NCBI GenBank assembly: GCA_022566535.1
Contig: JADFIR010000007.1
Coordinates: 1-64,000 of the forward strand
Direction: 5' to 3'
Length of the DNA: 64,000 bases
From: Planctomycetota bacterium
GTDB lineage: Bacteria; Planctomycetota; Phycisphaerae; Phycisphaerales; SM1A02
The translations under genes and the position numbers were made by a program. Every line of letters begins with the position of its first letter. The first letter of the stretch is position 1. The notes beneath the pieces are model-generated. The model was not told the DNA's origin, did no database searches, and saw only the letters and a list, made by a program, of their open reading frames with translations. Shown here piece by piece: positions 20,013 to 30,470 of this stretch.

Positions 20013-21224
20013 TCAGCCGGATGACACCCTCGGCGGTGCGGACTGGGCCCGGAGCATGGACTCGGCGTCGATCGGCTGACGCGTCCGCATGAGCTCGATA
20101 AAGCAGTCAAACAGGTAGGTCGCGTCGTGCGGCCCCGGCGATGCTTCGGGGTGGTATTGCACGCTGAAGATCGGCCGTGAGCGGTGCCGGAAGCCGGCCA
20201 GGGTCCCATCGTTGAGGTGAACATGGGTAACCTCGCAGTCGATTCCCACCAGCGAGTCCACATCGACGCAGAACCCGTGATTCTGGCTGGTGATCTCCAC
20301 CCGTCCGGTCAGCAGGTTCCGCACCGGCTGATTCGCCCCGCGATGACCGAACTTCAGCTTGAAGGTCCTGGCTCCCAAGGCCAGGGCGAGCAGTTGATGC
20401 CCCAGGCAAACGCCCAGAGTCGGAAACTCGCCCGCCACCGCTCGAAGCACCGCGATGGTCTCTTGGACCGCTTCAGGGTCACCCGGACCGTTGGAGACGA
20501 GCAACCCATCAGGATGCAGTTTGCGAATTTCCGCGGCGCTAAGATCGTGCGGCGCCGCAGTCACCTCGCATCCGCGATCAACCAGGCTCCTATAAATATT
20601 GAGCTTGGCCCCACAATCCAGGGCAAGCACTCGAAGCGGCCGTTCGCCGTCCGATCGTTTCGTCGGCGCGGGTCGCCGGGAACCCAGGGCCTCGGTCCAC
20701 TGTGACGTTGTCTGGCGGCTGACCTGAGGCACAAGGTTCTGCCCGGCCATCAGTGGGCTGCCGCGGGCCAGGTCAACAAGTTCGGCGTCACTGGCGGAGC
20801 TGTCACAACTGACGACGCCGCGCATCGCGCCTTGCGTGCGAATGCGCCGCACCAGTGCGCGTGTATCCACGCCCTGCAAGCCAGACACCCCGGCGTCGGC
20901 CAACCACGACGACAGGTCCGCCACCGCGCGATGGTTCGAGTGCAGCCGGGCCAGTTCGCGCACGATGAACCCCGCCACCTGCGGGCGCGACGATTCGACA
21001 TCCTCGGGGCACACACCGTAGTTGCCGATCATCGGAGCGGTCATCACCAGGATCTGCCCGGCGTAGCTCGGATCGCTCAGCGCCTCCTGGTAGCCGCACA
21101 TGGCCGTGTTGAACACGACTTCGCCGGTCGAACTCCTTGGCGCGTCACAGGCGCCAAACGCCCGGCCTGCGAACACCGTGCCGTCTTCCAAAGCAAGCCG
21201 AGCAGTCGGTGGATCGGCTGACAT
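20013..21224 (-). CDS. carA: Carbamoyl-phosphate synthase small (glutaminase) subunit
   Basis: 403 residues, slightly longer than the E. coli protein (382). The N-terminal CPSase domain begins ARLALEDGTVFAGRAFG and includes GEVVFNTAMCGYQE. The class I glutamine amidotransferase domain has LSNGPGDPE-like text (LLVSNGPGDPEAVQ), the nucleophile loop GVCLGHQLLALALG and the catalytic His-Glu in QYHPEASPGPHD. It hydrolyses glutamine and passes ammonia to CarB for pyrimidine and arginine synthesis; carB is not in the window. A TATCAT box lies 7 bases before the ATG, so the transcript may be nearly leaderless. Confidence 0.97.
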   Translation of the reverse strand: MSADPPTARLALEDGTVFAGRAFGACDAPRSSTGEVVFNTAMCGYQEALSDPSYAGQILVMTAPMIGNYGVCPEDVESSRPQVAGFIVRELARLHSNHRAVADLSSWLADAGVSGLQGVDTRALVRRIRTQGAMRGVVSCDSSASDAELVDLARGSPLMAGQNLVPQVSRQTTSQWTEALGSRRPAPTKRSDGERPLRVLALDCGAKLNIYRSLVDRGCEVTAAPHDLSAAEIRKLHPDGLLVSNGPGDPEAVQETIAVLRAVAGEFPTLGVCLGHQLLALALGARTFKLKFGHRGANQPVRNLLTGRVEITSQNHGFCVDVDSLVGIDCEVTHVHLNDGTLAGFRHRSRPIFSVQYHPEASPGPHDATYLFDCFIELMRTRQPIDAESMLRAQSAPPRVSSG

Positions 21225-21324
21225 GTCGCTGATGATACGCCGTCTCGCCGCCAGCGGTTTAGCCCCGGCCGCCAGGCCGCGGGCCGTAGCTCACCCCAGA
21301 CCATGCAAGAATGCCTCGCTCCGA

Positions 21325-21373
21325 AGCACCGAATGGCAATCCGGTGCTGAGCCCCGCATTGCCATGCGGGGCT
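21325..21373. repeat. Two back-to-back intergenic hairpins
   Basis: AGCACCG/CGGTGCT (21325-21348) is followed by AGCCCCGCAT/ATGCGGGGCT (21350-21373, perfect 10-bp stem, 4-base loop). They sit between carA and the FG-GAP gene, which start on opposite strands, so they cannot be ordinary terminators of either. Confidence 0.7.
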
Positions 21374-21436
21374 CGCACAGAAAACTCTTCCTCCCAGCCG
21401 AAGGGCGCGGTATCCTGTAGCTGCACAGGTCTTTTC

Positions 21437-23026
21437 ATGGCTCACCACAACAACCCAGTGGTCACCCGACAGCGATCAACAATCAGCCCATCCCTCGTGC
21501 TGGCAGGATCGCTGCTGACCGCTTTCTTGCTGCCAGGCGCCGCAGCCTGGGGCCAGTGCACCGCCAACGAGCTGACCAAACTTACCGCCTCCGACGCCGC
21601 GGCGGGTGACGAGTTCGGCATCTCGGTCGCGAGCAGTGGCGACGTCGCGGCGGTCGGGGCCAGGTTCGACGATGACAACGGCATCGATTCCGGGTCGGCG
21701 TACGTGTTCCGGTGGAACGGATCTGCGTGGCTGCAGGAAGCCAAGCTCATCGCCTCCGACGGGAGTCCCGGTGACCAGTTCGGCTTCTCGGTGTCGATCA
21801 GCGGCGACGTGGCGTTGATGGGGGCGTTTCGGGACGATGACAGCGGAACGGATTCCGGCTCGGCGTACATGTTCCGCTGGAATGGCTGGAGCTGGGTTCA
21901 GGAGGCCAAGCTTACTGCCTCCGACGGCGCTGCCGATGACTTCTTCGGCTTCTCAGTGGCGGTCAGTGGCGAGTTGGCCGTGGTCGGGGCCGTTCGGGAC
22001 GAGGATGCATGCCTAGGGTATCCTAACTCTAACCCTAACTGTAATACGGGCTCAGCGTACGTGTTCAAAAGGCCAGCAGGCGGCTGGGTGGACATGACCG
22101 AGACCGCCAAGCTCACCGCCTCCGACGGCGGTGTCGGTGACGAGTTTGGCTTCTCAGTGGCGGTCTATGGCGAGGTGGCAGTGGTCGGGGCCAGGCTCGA
22201 TGATGACAACGGACAGAACTCTGGCTCGGCGTACGTGTTCGTCAAGCCGCCCGGCGGTTGGGTGGACATGACCGAAACCGCCAAGCTCACCGCCTCTGAC
22301 GGTGCTGCCATTGACCTGTTCGGCTCCTCGGTGGGGCTCAGCGGAGATATGGCGGTGGTCGGCGCCCATTTGCATGATGTCAACCGTGCGAGCGTCGGCT
22401 CAGCGTACGTGTTCGAAAAGCCAGCAGGCGGCTGGGTGGACATGACCGAAACCGCCAAGCTCACCGCCTCCGACGGCACCGCCGGTGACAAGTTCGGTTT
22501 CTCGGTGGCCGTCAGTGGCAACGTCACCGTGATCACGGCAGTGAACGACGATGATAACGGTGTCAACTCCGGCTCGGCCTACGTGTTCCGATTCGACGGC
22601 ACCGACTGGATCGAGGAAGCCAAGCTCACCGCCTCAGACGGCGCTCCCTCTGACGATTTCGGCCTGTCCGTAGCGGTCAATGGCGACGTCGCCGTGGTCG
22701 GGGCGTTTTGGGACGATGACAACGGCGGGCAGTCTGGCTCGGTGCATGTCTTCGGCGGTCTGTCCGACTGCAACGACAACGGGGTGCTCGATCTGTGCGA
22801 CATCGCCGACGGTACGAGCACGGATGCCAACGCGAACGGTGTTCCCGATGAGTGCGAGTGCCCCTGGGACCTCGACGGTGACGGCGGTGTTGGCATCCTC
22901 GATCTGCTTGCATTGGTCGCGGCGTGGGGGACCGACCCCGGCGGGCCGCCGGACTTCGACGGCGACGGGATCGTCGGCATCCTTGACCTGCTCATACTCC
23001 TCGCCAACTGGGGCCCGTGCCCCTGA
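21437..23026 (+). CDS. Secreted FG-GAP repeat protein with C-terminal dockerin-like repeats
   Basis: 529 residues. A long signal peptide ends near AAAWGQC. About seven FG-GAP/integrin-alpha-like repeats follow, each with LTASDGAxGDxFGxSVAVSGDVAVVGA and a DDDNG calcium-binding loop, predicted to form a beta-propeller. The tail holds DCNDNGVLDLCDIADG, then NANGVPDECEC, then two dockerin-like calcium motifs (DLDGDGGVGILDLLALVAAW and DFDGDGIVGILDLLILLANW). Such tails are frequent on planctomycete exported proteins. The start at 21437 is preferred to the ATG at 21311, which lies before two intergenic hairpins. The third repeat has an extra Asn/Cys-rich insertion. Confidence 0.85.
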   Translation: MAHHNNPVVTRQRSTISPSLVLAGSLLTAFLLPGAAAWGQCTANELTKLTASDAAAGDEFGISVASSGDVAAVGARFDDDNGIDSGSAYVFRWNGSAWLQEAKLIASDGSPGDQFGFSVSISGDVALMGAFRDDDSGTDSGSAYMFRWNGWSWVQEAKLTASDGAADDFFGFSVAVSGELAVVGAVRDEDACLGYPNSNPNCNTGSAYVFKRPAGGWVDMTETAKLTASDGGVGDEFGFSVAVYGEVAVVGARLDDDNGQNSGSAYVFVKPPGGWVDMTETAKLTASDGAAIDLFGSSVGLSGDMAVVGAHLHDVNRASVGSAYVFEKPAGGWVDMTETAKLTASDGTAGDKFGFSVAVSGNVTVITAVNDDDNGVNSGSAYVFRFDGTDWIEEAKLTASDGAPSDDFGLSVAVNGDVAVVGAFWDDDNGGQSGSVHVFGGLSDCNDNGVLDLCDIADGTSTDANANGVPDECECPWDLDGDGGVGILDLLALVAAWGTDPGGPPDFDGDGIVGILDLLILLANWGPCP

Positions 23027-23163
23027 AGAAGGCATCGAGGCATCAAGGCACCGAGGGGCGGCAACCGAGCCGCGACCTGTGGTCGCGGTCCAACGCTGTG
23101 CGTGGCAACTCGCTGGTACTGCCCAACACGAGCGCTGCAGAGTATCGCCCTACACTGTGATTG

Positions 23164-25470
23164 ATGGCGACCCTGTTCGAGCATGAAGTTGCATTGGGAT
23201 ATGCCCGGGTGGCGGTGGAGCGCGGAGTGGACCGCTTCCCGGACGGTCTCACCTACGCAATTCCCGAGGCGCTGGGCGATCTGGCCGTGGGCGAGCGGGT
23301 CATCGTGCCGCTGGGACGATCGAACGTACCCACGGCCGGGTATGTCATTGACCGCTGCGATGTGACCGATCTCGACTCGCAGACGATCAAGCCGATCGCC
23401 CGGCGCGACCACACAGGCCCGGCGCTGCCCGGCCAATTGCTGGCCCTGGCCAGATGGATCAGCAGCTACTACTGCTCGCCGATGGGGATGACGCTGGCCG
23501 CGATGGTCCCCGCCGCGGTCAAACGGCGGGTCGGCATGGTCAGCCGCACGATGATCGACATGGCGGCGTCTGCTGGGCCGAGGGCCAAACTATCGCCGAA
23601 GCAGAGGCAGGTGGTGGACGTGCTCTCGGCTCTCGCGCCAGAGAAGCGTCCTGTGGAGCTGCGGGCGCTGGCAAGGCTGGCCGGCCTGGGCACAACCTCC
23701 CCGGTCAAACGGCTGGTTGACCGCAACGTGCTCGTAGCCAGCACGCGTAGCGCGATCGAAGCGGCGTGGGTGCAGCAGGCGGTCGATACCACAGTCCCGG
23801 AAGCGCTCACCGGCCCCCAAGAAGCCATCATCGAGCGGATCGGCGATGCGCTCAATGGTGGGTTCTCGGCTCACCTGCTGTTCGGTGTGACCGCATCGGG
23901 CAAGACGGAGGTGTACATTCGGCTTATCGAACGAGTCGTCGCCGCGGGCAAGGTCGCCCTGATGTTGGTGCCGGAGATCGCCTTGACCCCGCAGACCGGG
24001 GGACGATTGATCGGGCGATTTCCCAACCATCGGGTCGCGGTTCTTCACTCCGGGCTGGCCGCGGCCCAACGCCACCAACAATGGGCGCTGGTCGCCAACG
24101 GCACCATCGACATCGTGTTGGGGGCTCGCTCAGCGGTCTTTGCGCCCATTAGCGACGGCCGGCTTGGGATTGTCATCGTCGATGAAGAGCACGACAGCTC
24201 CTACAAACAAGATCAATTACCGCGCTACCACGGCCGGGACGTCGCCATCCGCCGGGCTCAACTGGCCGACTGCCCCGTGCTGCTGGGCAGCGCCACCCCA
24301 TCCCTGGAAAGCTGGCACAACGCCGCCGCCAACGGCAGCTACATGCTCCACCGCCTCAACGAGCGAGTACCAGGCATGTGTCAGCCGAAGGTGCAGATCG
24401 TTGACTTCGTCGAGGAGCGCAAGAAGCGCCGTGACCACCGCGTACATTTGCTAGGCCCGCAACTGGAGACCGCGATCGGGCGAACCCTTGACCGCGGCGG
24501 CCAGGTATTGCTGCTGCTGAATCGTCGCGGCTGGGCCAACTACATCGCCTGCCCCGATCATCGTTGCGGCTGGATGCTGGGCTGCGACTATTGTGACACA
24601 ACCGTGGTCTACCACCTCGATCGGCTCCGCCGCGGCGGACGCACCGGCGGCTTCGTGCGCTGCCACCATTGCGAAGCCGAGCAGCGCCTGCCCGAGATCT
24701 GTCCGGTCTGCGGCAATCGAATCAGCACCTTCGGCCTGGGCACGCAGCGCGTCGAAGAGGAGTTGGCCCGCAAGTTCGGACAGTTGGTCGAGGGCGAGAC
24801 GATGCTTCGCGTGGACTCCGACTCCATGCACGGAGCGCGGGACTTTCACGATGCGCTGCGACGATTCGGCTCCGGCGAGCTTCGCCTGCTGCTAGGCACG
24901 CAGATGATCGCCAAGGGGCTGGATTTCCCCGAGGTTCAACTGGTGGGCGTCATCAATGCGGACACCGCGATCCACCTACCGGACTTCCGGGCGACCGAAC
25001 GGACATTCCAACTGGTCAGCCAAGTGGCCGGGCGGTGCGGTCGCAGCGCGACGCCGGGCCGAGTGATCGTGCAGACCTTCCAGCCGCAGGCGGAGGCAAT
25101 CCGCCTGGCCGCGAGTCATGATTACGAAGCCTTCGCCGCCGGCGAGCTGGCCGGCCGCAAGCGTTGCCGGCTGCCGCCGTTTACCCGCATGGTGAGGATT
25201 GTGGCCCGTGATTCCGATTTCACACGCTGTGTGAGCACGGCCCGGCGGCTCGACGGACGGCTGCGCGCGCTGGCCGACGAGTCAATACGTGTCCGCGGCC
25301 CCGCTCCATGCCCGATCGCACGAATCGCCGGCAAGCACCGTCAGCAGATCGAGCTGCTGGCCGAGACGCCGCAGCCCTTGCAACGGCTTCTCGCCGCAGC
25401 CCGCAACGAGGGACTCATCAAGCCGGGAGCGTCGATGGTGGTCGATGTGGATCCCATCTCCCTGCTTTGA
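23164..25470 (+). CDS. priA: Primosomal replication restart helicase PriA
   Basis: 768 residues, close to the usual 730. The N-terminal DNA-binding region is followed by the helicase core with Walker A GVTASGKTEVY, Walker B VIVDEEHD and LLGSATPSLES. Eight zinc-binding cysteines occur in four pairs (24549-24714: C-x5-C, CDYC, CHHC, CPVC). Helicase motifs V/VI appear as GTQMIAKGLDFP and QVAGRCGRS. PriA reloads the replisome at stalled forks. ATG 23164 was taken over TTG 23161; a TACACT box at 23151-23156 would place the transcript start at 23163. Confidence 0.96.
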   Translation: MATLFEHEVALGYARVAVERGVDRFPDGLTYAIPEALGDLAVGERVIVPLGRSNVPTAGYVIDRCDVTDLDSQTIKPIARRDHTGPALPGQLLALARWISSYYCSPMGMTLAAMVPAAVKRRVGMVSRTMIDMAASAGPRAKLSPKQRQVVDVLSALAPEKRPVELRALARLAGLGTTSPVKRLVDRNVLVASTRSAIEAAWVQQAVDTTVPEALTGPQEAIIERIGDALNGGFSAHLLFGVTASGKTEVYIRLIERVVAAGKVALMLVPEIALTPQTGGRLIGRFPNHRVAVLHSGLAAAQRHQQWALVANGTIDIVLGARSAVFAPISDGRLGIVIVDEEHDSSYKQDQLPRYHGRDVAIRRAQLADCPVLLGSATPSLESWHNAAANGSYMLHRLNERVPGMCQPKVQIVDFVEERKKRRDHRVHLLGPQLETAIGRTLDRGGQVLLLLNRRGWANYIACPDHRCGWMLGCDYCDTTVVYHLDRLRRGGRTGGFVRCHHCEAEQRLPEICPVCGNRISTFGLGTQRVEEELARKFGQLVEGETMLRVDSDSMHGARDFHDALRRFGSGELRLLLGTQMIAKGLDFPEVQLVGVINADTAIHLPDFRATERTFQLVSQVAGRCGRSATPGRVIVQTFQPQAEAIRLAASHDYEAFAAGELAGRKRCRLPPFTRMVRIVARDSDFTRCVSTARRLDGRLRALADESIRVRGPAPCPIARIAGKHRQQIELLAETPQPLQRLLAAARNEGLIKPGASMVVDVDPISLL

Positions 25471-25689
25471 CCAACCCTAGAAACTCACCGCAAAGCCGCG
25501 GATGAATCTCCGCTGCCACGCCTCCCGGCCTTAACTGCCGGAGGTACTTGGCCGATAACTCAGTCCCAATCGCCTAGAATACCGGGTGCGTCGAGCGCGC
25601 AAAGGCCCTTGGGCCATCACCGAGCCCACAGCACCCGGGCTCGCACGCCCACACGGCCTCCTCGACGACGCGCAGAGAAGAATCGACCC
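25471..25689. other. priA-sucA intergenic region
   Basis: Two small hairpins are visible: GCGGA/TCCGC near 25499-25514 and CCGG/CCGG near 25527-25541, the latter inside a CTCCCGGCC...GCCGGAG palindrome. A TAGAAT box at 25575-25580 may be a -10 element for sucA, but no good -35 lies at normal distance. Confidence 0.35.
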
Positions 25690-28566
25690 ATGGCCACCCC
25701 ACGAGCAGAGCTTTCGGTCAACGGATGGAACGGCGAATACCTCGACGGGCTGTACGAACGCTGGTCAACTGATCCGAACGCCGTCGATGAGCCGTGGCGG
25801 CAGTTCTTCGAGGGTTTCAATCTGGGCGCGAGGCGAGTCACAGGCGACGGCGAGCTTGCCCCTGCAGCCGGGTCCGCCCTGGAGATCGCCCACACCAAGC
25901 AGGGCCAGGTCGATGATCTGATCTATCACTACCGCGACATCGGTCATCTGGCCGCCACGCTGGATCCTCTGGGCCGCGAGCGATCGGCTCGCCCGCAACT
26001 CACGCTTGAGTCATTTCGGCTGGCGGAACAGGACCTCGATCAGTCGCTTGATCCGGGTGATCTGCCACTGGACAACCCGGCGACACTACGCGCCATTCTC
26101 CAACTGCTTCAGGACACCTACTGCCGAACCATCGGCGCCGAATTCATGCACATCCAGGACCCCCAGCAGCGGCGCTGGTTGCAGCAGCGGATGGAAACGG
26201 TGCGCGGCCGACCGGATATGACGCACGAACAAAGGATGCGCATCCTTCGTGAGCTTTCCGAAGCCGATGCGTTCGAGAACTTCATCCACACCCGCTATAC
26301 CGGGGCGAAGCGGTTCGGCATCGATGGTGGTGAGTCGGTCATCCCCTTGCTCGATGAGATCATCGAGCAAGGGCCGGTCAACGATGTGAAGGAGTTCACC
26401 ATCGGCATGACCCACCGCGGCCGACTCAACGTGCTGGTGAATATCCTGCACAAGACGTACGACCAGATCTTCACCGAGTTTTCCGAAGCGTGGACGGAGG
26501 ATTTCATTGCCGGCGGCGGCGATGTGAAGTATCACCGCGGCTATAGCAGCGATCATATCACCGAATCGGGAGAGACGATTCGCCTGACGCTCTCGCCCAA
26601 CCCATCTCATCTGGAGTTCGTGGGGCCGGTGGTGCTGGGGCGGGCACGGGCCAAGCAACGCCTCCGCAACGACAGCGAGCGACGACAGTGCGTGCCGATC
26701 CTGATCCACGGCGACGCCTCATTCCCTGCTCAGGGCGTCGTGGCCGAGTGCCTGAACATGGTCCGCCTCGACGGCTACACCGTCGGCGGAGCGATCCACA
26801 TCATCATCAACAATCAGATCGGCTTTACGACCAACCCCAACGATGCCCATAGCGGGACCTACTGCACCGACATCGCCAAGATGACCGAAGCCCCGATCCT
26901 CCACGTCAACGGCGACGATCCGGAAGCATGCGTCTTTGCCGCCAAGCTGGCGCTGGAGTATCGCCAGGCGTTCAAGAACGATGTGGTCATCGACCTGTGG
27001 TGCTATCGCAGGTACGGTCACAACGAGGGCGATGAGCCGAATTTCACCCAGCCGGCAATGTACGCAAGGATCAGGAAGCAGCAGCCGGTGCTGCAAAGGT
27101 ACGTCGAGCAACTCATCGACCAGGGCGCGATCACGCGCGAGCAGTTCGATGCGCTTTATGACAAGCTCAAGGGTGAACTCGACGCCGCCCAGACCCGCAC
27201 CAAAGAGACGCCGGTCAAGCCCACGGTGAAGGCGTTCGGCTCGGTGTGGGCGGGCGTGACGGAAAAGTACTCATCCGCCCAGGTGAAGACTTCGGTCGCC
27301 AAGGAGCGGCTCGACGCGGTCGCCAGTGCTCTGGGATCGGTCCCGGACGGGTTTGTGCCGCACCGGAAGCTGAACAAGCTGCTTACGTACCGGCGGGAGG
27401 CCGTGGCGAAGAATCTGCCGCTGGACTGGGCGATGGGTGAGCTATTGGCCTACGGAACCCTACTGCAGGACAACTATGCTGTTCGGCTGACCGGCCAGGA
27501 CGTCGAGCGCGGCACGTTCAGCCATCGCCATGCTGTGCTGATGGATCAGGCCACGACCGGGGAGGGATACGACGCCCTCAACCACATCCAGCCTGGACAG
27601 GCGCGGTTCTGCATCCACAACAGCCCGCTCACTGAGTCGGCCTGTGTAGGCTTCGAATACGGCTATTCGCTGGGCGATCCGCAGATGCTGGTGATCTGGG
27701 AGGCGCAGTTCGGCGATTTTGCCAACGGTGCTCAGGTCTACTTCGATCAATTCATCGCCTCTGCTGAAGTGAAGTGGCAGCGCTACAGCGGGCTGACCTT
27801 GTTCCTGCCACACGGCTATGAAGGCCAGGGTCCGGAGCACTCGTCCGCCCGGCCCGAGCGGTTCCTGCAATTGTGCGCCGACAACAACATGCAGGTGATC
27901 AACCCCACCACCCCGGCCCAGATGTTCCACGTGCTTCGCCGGCAGATGAAGCGGAACTTCCGCAAACCGCTGATCATCCTGACGCCCAAGAGCCTGCTGC
28001 GGCACCCCAAAGCCGTCAGTAGCGTGGACGAGTTGGTCGCCGGGCGATTTCACCTGGTGCTGGACGATCCGCGGGTCTCCGATTCCAAGGCGATCGCCCG
28101 TGTTGTGCTGTGCTGTGGCAAGGTCTACTACGACCTGGTTGCACATCGAGACAGGGTGGGCTGCGATGATGTGGCGGTCGTTCGTATCGAGCAGCTCTAC
28201 CCCCTGCCTGAGCAAGAGCTGAACGCGATTCTGAATCGCTACAGTTCGGCTGGGGAATTCATCTGGGTCCAAGAGGAGCCGAAGAACATGGGCGCGTACC
28301 GGTTCCTGAAGACGACGCTGCTGGAACGGATCGATCTCGATCTTTCATACGTGGGCCGAGACGAACACGCCTCGCCCGCAGTGGCGTCGGCCAAAATGCA
28401 CCTTCAGGAGCAGGAGAAGATCATGATTACCGCCATCGGTTTGGCCGACACTGAGGGTGATTCCCACATTGCCGAGACCAGCCACAACATGGTTGACGAA
28501 GCCGAACTGTCCGACCGAGCCGGACTGTCCTCGGCCCCCACCGGCCCGGGGACGAGCCGGCTCTGA
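25690..28566 (+). CDS. sucA: 2-oxoglutarate dehydrogenase E1 component
   Basis: 958 residues, near the family's 930. The N-terminal segment [20 protein letters not shown] and the block [16 protein letters not shown] are typical. The thiamine diphosphate region shows [18 protein letters not shown] and [20 protein letters not shown]; the pyrimidine-binding half follows ([37 protein letters not shown]). It decarboxylates 2-oxoglutarate and loads succinyl onto E2, encoded by sucB 28 bases downstream. The last 20 or so residues come from a palindromic repeat and look added. The start at 25690 matches the family N-terminus. Confidence 0.96.
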   Translation: MATPRAELSVNGWNGEYLDGLYERWSTDPNAVDEPWRQFFEGFNLGARRVTGDGELAPAAGSALEIAHTKQGQVDDLIYHYRDIGHLAATLDPLGRERSARPQLTLESFRLAEQDLDQSLDPGDLPLDNPATLRAILQLLQDTYCRTIGAEFMHIQDPQQRRWLQQRMETVRGRPDMTHEQRMRILRELSEADAFENFIHTRYTGAKRFGIDGGESVIPLLDEIIEQGPVNDVKEFTIGMTHRGRLNVLVNILHKTYDQIFTEFSEAWTEDFIAGGGDVKYHRGYSSDHITESGETIRLTLSPNPSHLEFVGPVVLGRARAKQRLRNDSERRQCVPILIHGDASFPAQGVVAECLNMVRLDGYTVGGAIHIIINNQIGFTTNPNDAHSGTYCTDIAKMTEAPILHVNGDDPEACVFAAKLALEYRQAFKNDVVIDLWCYRRYGHNEGDEPNFTQPAMYARIRKQQPVLQRYVEQLIDQGAITREQFDALYDKLKGELDAAQTRTKETPVKPTVKAFGSVWAGVTEKYSSAQVKTSVAKERLDAVASALGSVPDGFVPHRKLNKLLTYRREAVAKNLPLDWAMGELLAYGTLLQDNYAVRLTGQDVERGTFSHRHAVLMDQATTGEGYDALNHIQPGQARFCIHNSPLTESACVGFEYGYSLGDPQMLVIWEAQFGDFANGAQVYFDQFIASAEVKWQRYSGLTLFLPHGYEGQGPEHSSARPERFLQLCADNNMQVINPTTPAQMFHVLRRQMKRNFRKPLIILTPKSLLRHPKAVSSVDELVAGRFHLVLDDPRVSDSKAIARVVLCCGKVYYDLVAHRDRVGCDDVAVVRIEQLYPLPEQELNAILNRYSSAGEFIWVQEEPKNMGAYRFLKTTLLERIDLDLSYVGRDEHASPAVASAKMHLQEQEKIMITAIGLADTEGDSHIAETSHNMVDEAELSDRAGLSSAPTGPGTSRL
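28517..28563 (+). repeat. Palindromic repeat forming the 3' end of sucA
   Basis: GAGCCGG (28517-28523) pairs with CCGGCTC (28557-28563), and GTCC (28527-28530) with GGAC (28550-28553). Related words occur at 1312-1333 and GGGGACGAGCCGGCTC recurs near 1396-1411. The TGA stop of sucA follows immediately, so the repeat is translated. Confidence 0.6.
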
Positions 28567-28594
28567 AACCCTCTTCCCAGGATCGCACCTTCCC

Positions 28595-29857
28595 ATGCCT
28601 GTCCAGATCACCATCCCCAGCCCCGGCGAGTCCATCACTGATGTGGTGGTCGGTCCGTGGCACAAAGCGTCAGGCGAATGGGTCCAGAAGGATGAGATCA
28701 TCGTCGAGATCGAATCGGACAAGGTCACGCTGGAAATCCCGGCTCCCGAATCAGGCCTGCTGCATAGGGTTGCCGAGGACGGTGCCGAAATGACGGTCGG
28801 CGACGTGATCGGCAGCATCGAGCCGGCGGCCCAACGCCCAACAGCCGAGACGGTTCAACCAGTGACCGCCGCTCAATCCAATGCAGCGCCGGCGCCTTCG
28901 GCCCCAACCGGCGATGGCGAAAGCAAGGCGACGTCCGTTGCGAGAAAGTTGGCGGCAGATAGAGGCGTGGACTTGGCTCACCTTGCGGGCACCGGATCCT
29001 CCGGCCGAATCACCAAGTCCGATGTCCTCGCCGCAGCTGCGCCCCAAGCCGGACCTGATCCGCCGCGGCGGACCTCGGCGGACGAGGAAGGTCCGGGTCT
29101 CTCCACCCACCTGGCGCCGACACCCTCGGCCGCCGCCGTGCCCGGCGATCGGGCCGTTCGCCGCCAGCGCATGAGTAAGTTACGCCGGCGCGTCGCTGAG
29201 CGGTTGGTGGCCGCCCAGCACACCGCGGCCATGCTCACCACCTTCAACGAAGCGGACATGAGCGGGGTCATCCGCCTGCGAAAGCAGCACAAGGAGGAGT
29301 TCCTCCAGAAGCACGGTGTCGGCCTGGGATTCATGTCGTTCTTTGTCAAGGCGTGTGTATCAGCCTTACGGCAGTTCCCGCGCGTGAACGCCTACATCGT
29401 CGGCGATGAGATCGAATACCACGACTACGTGGACATCTCAATTGCGGTCGGCACCGAGAAGGGCCTGGTCGTGCCTGTGATCCGAAACGCCGAAGCGATG
29501 TCGTTCGCTGATATTGAAACGACCATCCTCGATCTTGCAACCCGTGCGCGAGAAAGCAAGCTGGCGTTGGAGGAAATGACAGGCGGCACGTTCACGATTT
29601 CCAACGGCGGCGTATACGGCTCCATGCTCTCCACGCCCATCCTCAACCCGCCGCAGTCCGGCATCCTCGGCATGCACAACATCACCAACCGCCCCGTCGA
29701 GGACCCCGGCACCCCCGGCCAGATCGTCCTGCGCCCGATGATGTATCTCGCGCTCAGCTACGATCACCGCATCGTGGACGGCGCCGAAGCTGTCGGCTTC
29801 CTCGTGCATGTGAAGAACTGCATCGAGAACCCCCAGCGCATGATGCTGGGGTTATGA
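28595..29857 (+). CDS. sucB: 2-oxoglutarate dehydrogenase E2 (dihydrolipoyl succinyltransferase)
   Basis: 420 residues. The lipoyl domain (1-78) has [14 protein letters not shown] with Lys43 as the lipoylation site. A Pro/Ala-rich linker leads to the E1/E3-binding domain ([28 protein letters not shown], about 112-150), a second linker, and the catalytic core starting near 185 with [16 protein letters not shown] and ending in the acyltransferase motif [14 protein letters not shown]. It transfers succinyl to CoA. Forms an operon with sucA; the E3 gene (lpd) is elsewhere. Confidence 0.96.
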   Translation: MPVQITIPSPGESITDVVVGPWHKASGEWVQKDEIIVEIESDKVTLEIPAPESGLLHRVAEDGAEMTVGDVIGSIEPAAQRPTAETVQPVTAAQSNAAPAPSAPTGDGESKATSVARKLAADRGVDLAHLAGTGSSGRITKSDVLAAAAPQAGPDPPRRTSADEEGPGLSTHLAPTPSAAAVPGDRAVRRQRMSKLRRRVAERLVAAQHTAAMLTTFNEADMSGVIRLRKQHKEEFLQKHGVGLGFMSFFVKACVSALRQFPRVNAYIVGDEIEYHDYVDISIAVGTEKGLVVPVIRNAEAMSFADIETTILDLATRARESKLALEEMTGGTFTISNGGVYGSMLSTPILNPPQSGILGMHNITNRPVEDPGTPGQIVLRPMMYLALSYDHRIVDGAEAVGFLVHVKNCIENPQRMMLGL

Positions 29858-29876
29858 CTCGAACCTTGCCCAGATA

Positions 29877-29896
29877 GCCCCCGGCTTGCCGGGGGC
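29877..29896 (+). terminator. Hairpin 19 bases after sucB
   Basis: GCCCCCGGC and GCCGGGGGC form a perfect 9-bp palindrome with almost no loop. No T-run follows. The same word occurs at 33342 and 38055, so it may be a dispersed 3'-end element rather than a classical terminator. Confidence 0.5.
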
Positions 29897-29933
29897 CAAT
29901 GATCCGCAACCCGCACACGATTTGATGAGCAAA

Positions 29934-29957
29934 GCCCACGGATTCGAGTCCGTGGGC
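29934..29957. terminator. Second hairpin in the sucB/30 kb convergent gap
   Basis: GCCCACGGA and TCCGTGGGC form a 9-bp stem with a 6-base loop, followed by GTCTTGCTCTT. A degenerate copy follows ftsI at 35501. It lies between convergent genes and could end both. Confidence 0.5.
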
Positions 29958-30035
29958 GTCTTGCTCTTGAAACCGCCGGGTTCTGGGTATGTTGTGCCGG
30001 CGCTCGGTGTGCAGGTCAGCACAGCGGGCTACGCG

Positions 30036-30380
30036 CTAAGCGGCTCCAGCTCCGGCCATCCCGACGGCGAGGATGATGACGAAGATGAAGTACCCGCAGC
30101 CGCACAGCGTGGTCACCGCCCCCAGGCAAAGGCCGATGATGCTGCACACATAGCCGGCCTGGGCGATCCCGGCGTTCGCATAGATGCCTGGATTCATCTC
30201 GGCGGTCTGTTTGGCCGCACGTGACTTCTGGAACCCGAGAAACCCCAGGATGAGACCGATGATCGGTCCGCTGAACACGATGCTGCAAATGCCCAGCACC
30301 AGACCGGCCGTGGCGCCCGGCAACTCCCCCAGAGAACCGATGGGCCCCGGCGCTTGCGGAGGGGTTGGAGTCTGCGTCAT
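30036..30380 (-). CDS. Small membrane protein of DUF4190-like architecture
   Basis: 114 residues. A Pro-rich N-terminus (TQTPTPPQAPGP) is followed by two hydrophobic segments: TAGLVLGICSIVFSGPIIGL and a second near the C-terminus (IIGLCLGAVTTLCGCGYFIF). A short charged loop with KSRAAKQT lies between. This layout matches DUF4190-type membrane proteins of unknown function. AAGGAGA stands 10 bases before the ATG at 30380. It follows the SppA-like gene on the same strand by 90 bases and may share its transcript. Confidence 0.7.
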   Translation of the reverse strand: MTQTPTPPQAPGPIGSLGELPGATAGLVLGICSIVFSGPIIGLILGFLGFQKSRAAKQTAEMNPGIYANAGIAQAGYVCSIIGLCLGAVTTLCGCGYFIFVIILAVGMAGAGAA

Positions 30381-30470
30381 CAAGAAAGTCTCCTTCGCAC
30401 TGTACGGGCCGCTGGGCGAACCATTTCCGCCTGGCATCATCGCCGACGCAACCGGTCCGCACAGCGGGCT

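Noticed and set aside
19237-20079. 280-codon plus-strand frame opposite the secretin start
   Set aside because: Antisense shadow without family signals.
22015-22045. Telomere-like CTAACCCTAAC words
   Set aside because: They lie in frame inside the FG-GAP gene and code for an Asn/Pro-rich insertion; a chance resemblance.
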